Assembly: GCA_964635845.1 (NCBI GenBank)
Contig: CAZWNO010000005.1
Span: 1 to 64,000 of the forward strand
Reading direction: 5' to 3'
Source of the DNA: SZUA-365 sp964635845
Lineage (GTDB): Bacteria > Bacteroidota > Ignavibacteria > SZUA-365
Length of the DNA stretch: 64,000 nt
Below, piece after piece: positions 61,610-64,000 of this stretch. Made by a program: the position numbers and the translations under genes. Below the pieces are notes generated by a model. The model ran no database searches and was not told the DNA's origin. It saw only the letters and a program-made list of their open reading frames with translations. Every line of letters starts with the position of its first letter. Within the stretch, counting starts at the first letter, position 1.

Positions 61610-63265
61610 CTAGAATCGTTCGAGGGGATTGTTGCGGCGGCGGCGCACGCTGTAATACTGGTAATCGGTCGGGGGTCGCACCGAGTACCCCTTGTCGTAG
61701 AGGAATTCGTTGGCGCAGATGAGCGCATCCGGCGCATCGTCCTTGCGGCCCGGACGCTTCTTGCCGGTGAACGACCAGAGCTGCGCGCAGAAGCGCTGCC
61801 CCTCTTCGGTCTGTGCGAAGCCCGGCGGGAAGAGGAAGGCGCCCTGATTGAATTCCATCTGCGTGTTCTTGGCGATGTCGGAGACCGAGTACTTGCGGAA
61901 CTCGATGCGCGGCATCGGAATCGCGCGGGCATGCGCGAAGTTTCGCAGGTGCGACGTCCAGTGTGATTCCTGCGAGACGTTGCCGTCGAAGCCGAGGCCG
62001 AGCACGGGGGTGCGCTGCTCGTAGAGCCGTGTGACGATATGCATGTAGGCGTCGAGTAGATCGTTCGAGCCCGAGAACGACCGGCAGCGCGGTTCGAGGA
62101 TGTACTTGCGGCCGGTCTCGCGCGAGTAGGCGAGGCCGAGCATGGCGGTGGTGTCGCCCTGGCTTTTGAGTGCGAGGTTCGGATCGCACCAGGTGAGTGC
62201 GACAAGGTCCGTCGGCAGCCCGCTCCATTCAGCGTAGTGCCGGCTGAGGAAGTAGAACCCGGTCGGCTTGCGCGGACGCTGCTGGAACGATCCTTCCCAG
62301 GTATCGTCATCCATCGGGCGGAGCATCGCGCGCAGCTCAGGCTCGCTCGTGGCCGGGAAGCGCTCGGGCCAGAGTGGGCCGGTGCGCCGGTTGGAGCTGC
62401 CATCCGCACGATCCTTCCATGCAACGAATACGTGCACCGTCCATGACGGATCGAGCGTGCCCGCGCGGTACTCGGTGAGCATCGCGTTCGAGACGCATTC
62501 CTCGGCGAAGTTGTTGGCGGTCATCACCAGGCATCCGTCTTCTGCGAGCGCGGCCTGGTATTCGGCAAGCTTGCGGCGCCGGCGCTGCACGGCGTCCGCA
62601 TCGAGCGGCGACATGTGATTTTCGAGATCCTCGACGATGATCATGTCGAAGCGTTGGAAGAAGTCGACGTTGCGGCCGCGAGGAGATCGCCATTCGGAGA
62701 AGCACTTCACCCAGGATTGGCGGGTATCGCGTGTGCGCACGCAGAGTTCTTCCGAGGAGTCGGCGAGCAGCTCGAGGTCGGGATAGTCATGGCGCAGTCG
62801 CTCGTTGCGTCCCAGAAAGCCGCTGATGGCGGCAACGATCGAGCGCGGGGTGTCGAGCGTCTCGGAGACAAGGCCGATGAAATGCCGCTCGCCCGTGAGG
62901 AGGGCGTGCACGATGCGCTTGTAGACGAAGGCGCTCTTGGCGTGATCATGGGGACCGAGGATGAGGGTGCAGTCACGCGCGGTGCGCTCGGTGGCCTCGA
63001 CGATGGTGCCGTGAAAGTGCTTGTTGGGCAGGGCATACTGCCCGTCGTAGGCTTCGGGCGGGAAGTACAGCGAATCGAATTGCCAGAACCCTCCCGGCTC
63101 GCGCACGGCGGCGCGGCGCGCATCGATCGCGGACTGCGTGGACTCGGCCGCGGACCAGGGCGGCGCCTGCGAGTAGAGGGCGCGAAGGCGTAGCTGCTCT
63201 TCGAGGCCCGCGAAGCTCTCTTCGAGGCGACCATACTCAGCCCGTGTCCCGTTCTCAGTCCGCAT
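61610..63265 (-). CDS. Phage terminase large subunit (Mu gp28-like)
   Basis: DNA-packaging motor and nuclease. 551 residues from ATG 63265 (11-bp overlap with the preceding gene); the open frame to 63493 is rejected. The ATPase part has a deviant Walker A GPHDHAKS at 104-111 and Walker B IIVEDLEN at about 210-216. The C-terminal RNase-H-like nuclease has D361 (TWCDPNLALK), D428 (GLGFDGN) and KDDAPDAL at about 509-515. Full length and in the usual order before the portal. Confidence 0.9.
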   Translation of the reverse strand: MRTENGTRAEYGRLEESFAGLEEQLRLRALYSQAPPWSAAESTQSAIDARRAAVREPGGFWQFDSLYFPPEAYDGQYALPNKHFHGTIVEATERTARDCTLILGPHDHAKSAFVYKRIVHALLTGERHFIGLVSETLDTPRSIVAAISGFLGRNERLRHDYPDLELLADSSEELCVRTRDTRQSWVKCFSEWRSPRGRNVDFFQRFDMIIVEDLENHMSPLDADAVQRRRRKLAEYQAALAEDGCLVMTANNFAEECVSNAMLTEYRAGTLDPSWTVHVFVAWKDRADGSSNRRTGPLWPERFPATSEPELRAMLRPMDDDTWEGSFQQRPRKPTGFYFLSRHYAEWSGLPTDLVALTWCDPNLALKSQGDTTAMLGLAYSRETGRKYILEPRCRSFSGSNDLLDAYMHIVTRLYEQRTPVLGLGFDGNVSQESHWTSHLRNFAHARAIPMPRIEFRKYSVSDIAKNTQMEFNQGAFLFPPGFAQTEEGQRFCAQLWSFTGKKRPGRKDDAPDALICANEFLYDKGYSVRPPTDYQYYSVRRRRNNPLERF

Positions 63266-64000
63266 CGCTTCTCCGTTTGACGATGTCGACGGCTTGCCGA
63301 TAGGTTGCGATCGCTTCCTCCTCGGTGGCGTTGGGCTCGTACATGCGGATGATCTCGAGGATGACCTCCGCATCACGGCGGCCCATCGAGTTGACGAGCG
63401 AAGCGCGTGTGGTGCGCTGGTTGACGAGCGAGGCATCCTTGAGCAGCTCGATGCGGCTCTCGGGCGTGATACGGGTGCGTGCGGCCAGATCATTGAGCGC
63501 GCCGACGAGACCGTCGCGGATGAGGGCTACCGCATCATTCGACCGTCGTATCGGCGTGTCGGCTCCAACCTCCGAGTCATGCGAATCGGAGCGCGGCGTC
63601 TTGACGGTCTTCGTGCGGCCGTACTTGATGCCATTGATCTGGCTGTCGGTCGGTTCGTAGCGTTTGAAACGCAGCTTGATCTGTGAGACCGGAATCCCGT
63701 CGTCCAGCATTTTCTTGATCTCGCGGCGGACCTTGATCGGCAGCGACTTGGCGCGGATGCGCGGCGGCTTGCCGTCCTTGCGCGGCCGACCAGGGCGGCG
63801 CTTCGGTTCGGTGCGTAGCGGCCCGGGCATTTGTGGCGCGCGCTTCTGTTTCGGCGCTTCCGTCACAGGCTTCGCCGCCGGCTTCGTCACAGGCTTCGGC
63901 GCTGGCTTCGGCGCAGGCTTCGCAGCGGGCTTTACCGCCGGCTTGGCCGCGGTCTTTTTCGCCGGCACCTTTTTCGCCGGCACCTTCGTGTCCGGTTTTT
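63255..64000 (-). CDS. Small-terminase-like protein (Mu gp27-like), 5' end beyond window
   Basis: At least 247 residues; the frame is open to the right edge, so the start is not seen. A GTG at 63983 is internal to a repeat and unlikely to be the start. The N-terminal part is a Lys/Ala/Pro repeat (PAKKVPAKK, AKPAPKPAPKP), histone-H1-like, then RRPGRPRKDGK (AT-hook-like) and HTH-like segments (LPIKVRREIKKMLDDGIPVS). The C-terminal helical part (RRDAEVILEIIRMYEP) precedes the large terminase, which fits a DNA-recognition subunit. Confidence 0.7.
   Translation of the reverse strand, partial: KPDTKVPAKKVPAKKTAAKPAVKPAAKPAPKPAPKPVTKPAAKPVTEAPKQKRAPQMPGPLRTEPKRRPGRPRKDGKPPRIRAKSLPIKVRREIKKMLDDGIPVSQIKLRFKRYEPTDSQINGIKYGRTKTVKTPRSDSHDSEVGADTPIRRSNDAVALIRDGLVGALNDLAARTRITPESRIELLKDASLVNQRTTRASLVNSMGRRDAEVILEIIRMYEPNATEEEAIATYRQAVDIVKRRSDAD

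Larger units (their letters stand above)
48196..64000 (-). mobile_element. Mu-like transposable prophage (continues past the window)
   Basis: From about 48.2 kb to the right edge all recognisable genes are phage: DDE transposase, Gam, GemA-like protein, HTH and zinc-ribbon regulators, MuF, CI-like repressor, gpG-like protein, DUF935 portal, large terminase and a small-terminase-like protein. The left boundary is placed between the truncated host frame (ends 48195) and the first phage terminator (48285), with a candidate terminus TGCAAATC at 48201. The right end is not in the window. No capsid, protease or tail gene is seen, so these should lie beyond 64000 or be lost. Confidence 0.85.

Noticed and set aside
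1..64000. tRNA, rRNA or CRISPR array
   Set aside because: No cloverleaf-like sequence, rRNA segment or regularly spaced repeat with unique spacers was found; the repeats present are contiguous tandem arrays.

Overview
The window (about 62% G+C by eye) looks like a chromosome segment of a bacterium of the Bacteroidota/Chlorobiota (FCB) group, high-GC and possibly Ignavibacteria-, Kapabacteria- or Rhodothermia-like. The evidence is three large secreted proteins ending in type IX secretion sorting domains (NYPNPF-type linker, then a beta-rich tail ending in VK, TK or VH), a DUF2723 membrane glycosyltransferase, a DUF3098 protein and a tripartite metal efflux system. The species cannot be named from sequence alone. 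A run of 10 N at 33211-33220 shows that this is a scaffold.

Host part, 1-48195. A metal efflux operon of CzcC-CzcB-CzcA type with an upstream Cys/His-rich secreted protein (14-6568) is followed by a glycan block (GT2, GT39-like, UDP-glucuronate decarboxylase, DUF2723; 6681-12565). A long minus-strand housekeeping run follows: PhoH, a small membrane protein, RF2 with its programmed +1 frameshift, two LolC/E permeases, LolD and DUF3098 (12717-18596). Upstream lie a LysM protein and a coiled-coil lipoprotein behind a near-consensus sigma70 promoter. Next come DusB, a GT4 enzyme, WecB, PrsW, a CNNM/HlyC protein and ribosomal protein S20 (20033-26271). From 26398 to 43346 there is a block of envelope or secreted proteins: a 2120-residue Hydin-like repeat protein, an alginate-export-type porin, a LamG protein, a BACON/T9SS protein and a 1685-residue metalloprotease. 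Then come a composite, apparently decayed AddB/AddA-like ORF, a lipoprotein, and metK preceded by what reads as a SAM-II riboswitch.

Prophage part, about 48.2 kb to the right edge. This is a Mu-like transposable phage. The minus-strand early operon (57582 to 48298) encodes a small HTH protein, a DDE transposase, Gam, a GemA-like protein, HTH and zinc-ribbon proteins, and ends unusually with a MuF head protein that has a GNAT-like C-terminal domain. A CI-like repressor and two small zinc-binding proteins run on the plus strand (57640-59157). A minus-strand late block (gpG-like protein, DUF935 portal, large terminase, small-terminase-like protein) enters from beyond the right edge. The left boundary appears to cut a host gene, of which a 76-codon 3' fragment remains next to metK.

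A recurring trait of this genome is short tandem-repeat arrays (6- to 22-bp units, plus one longer-period array) at or across gene ends. I found no rRNA, tRNA or CRISPR array.
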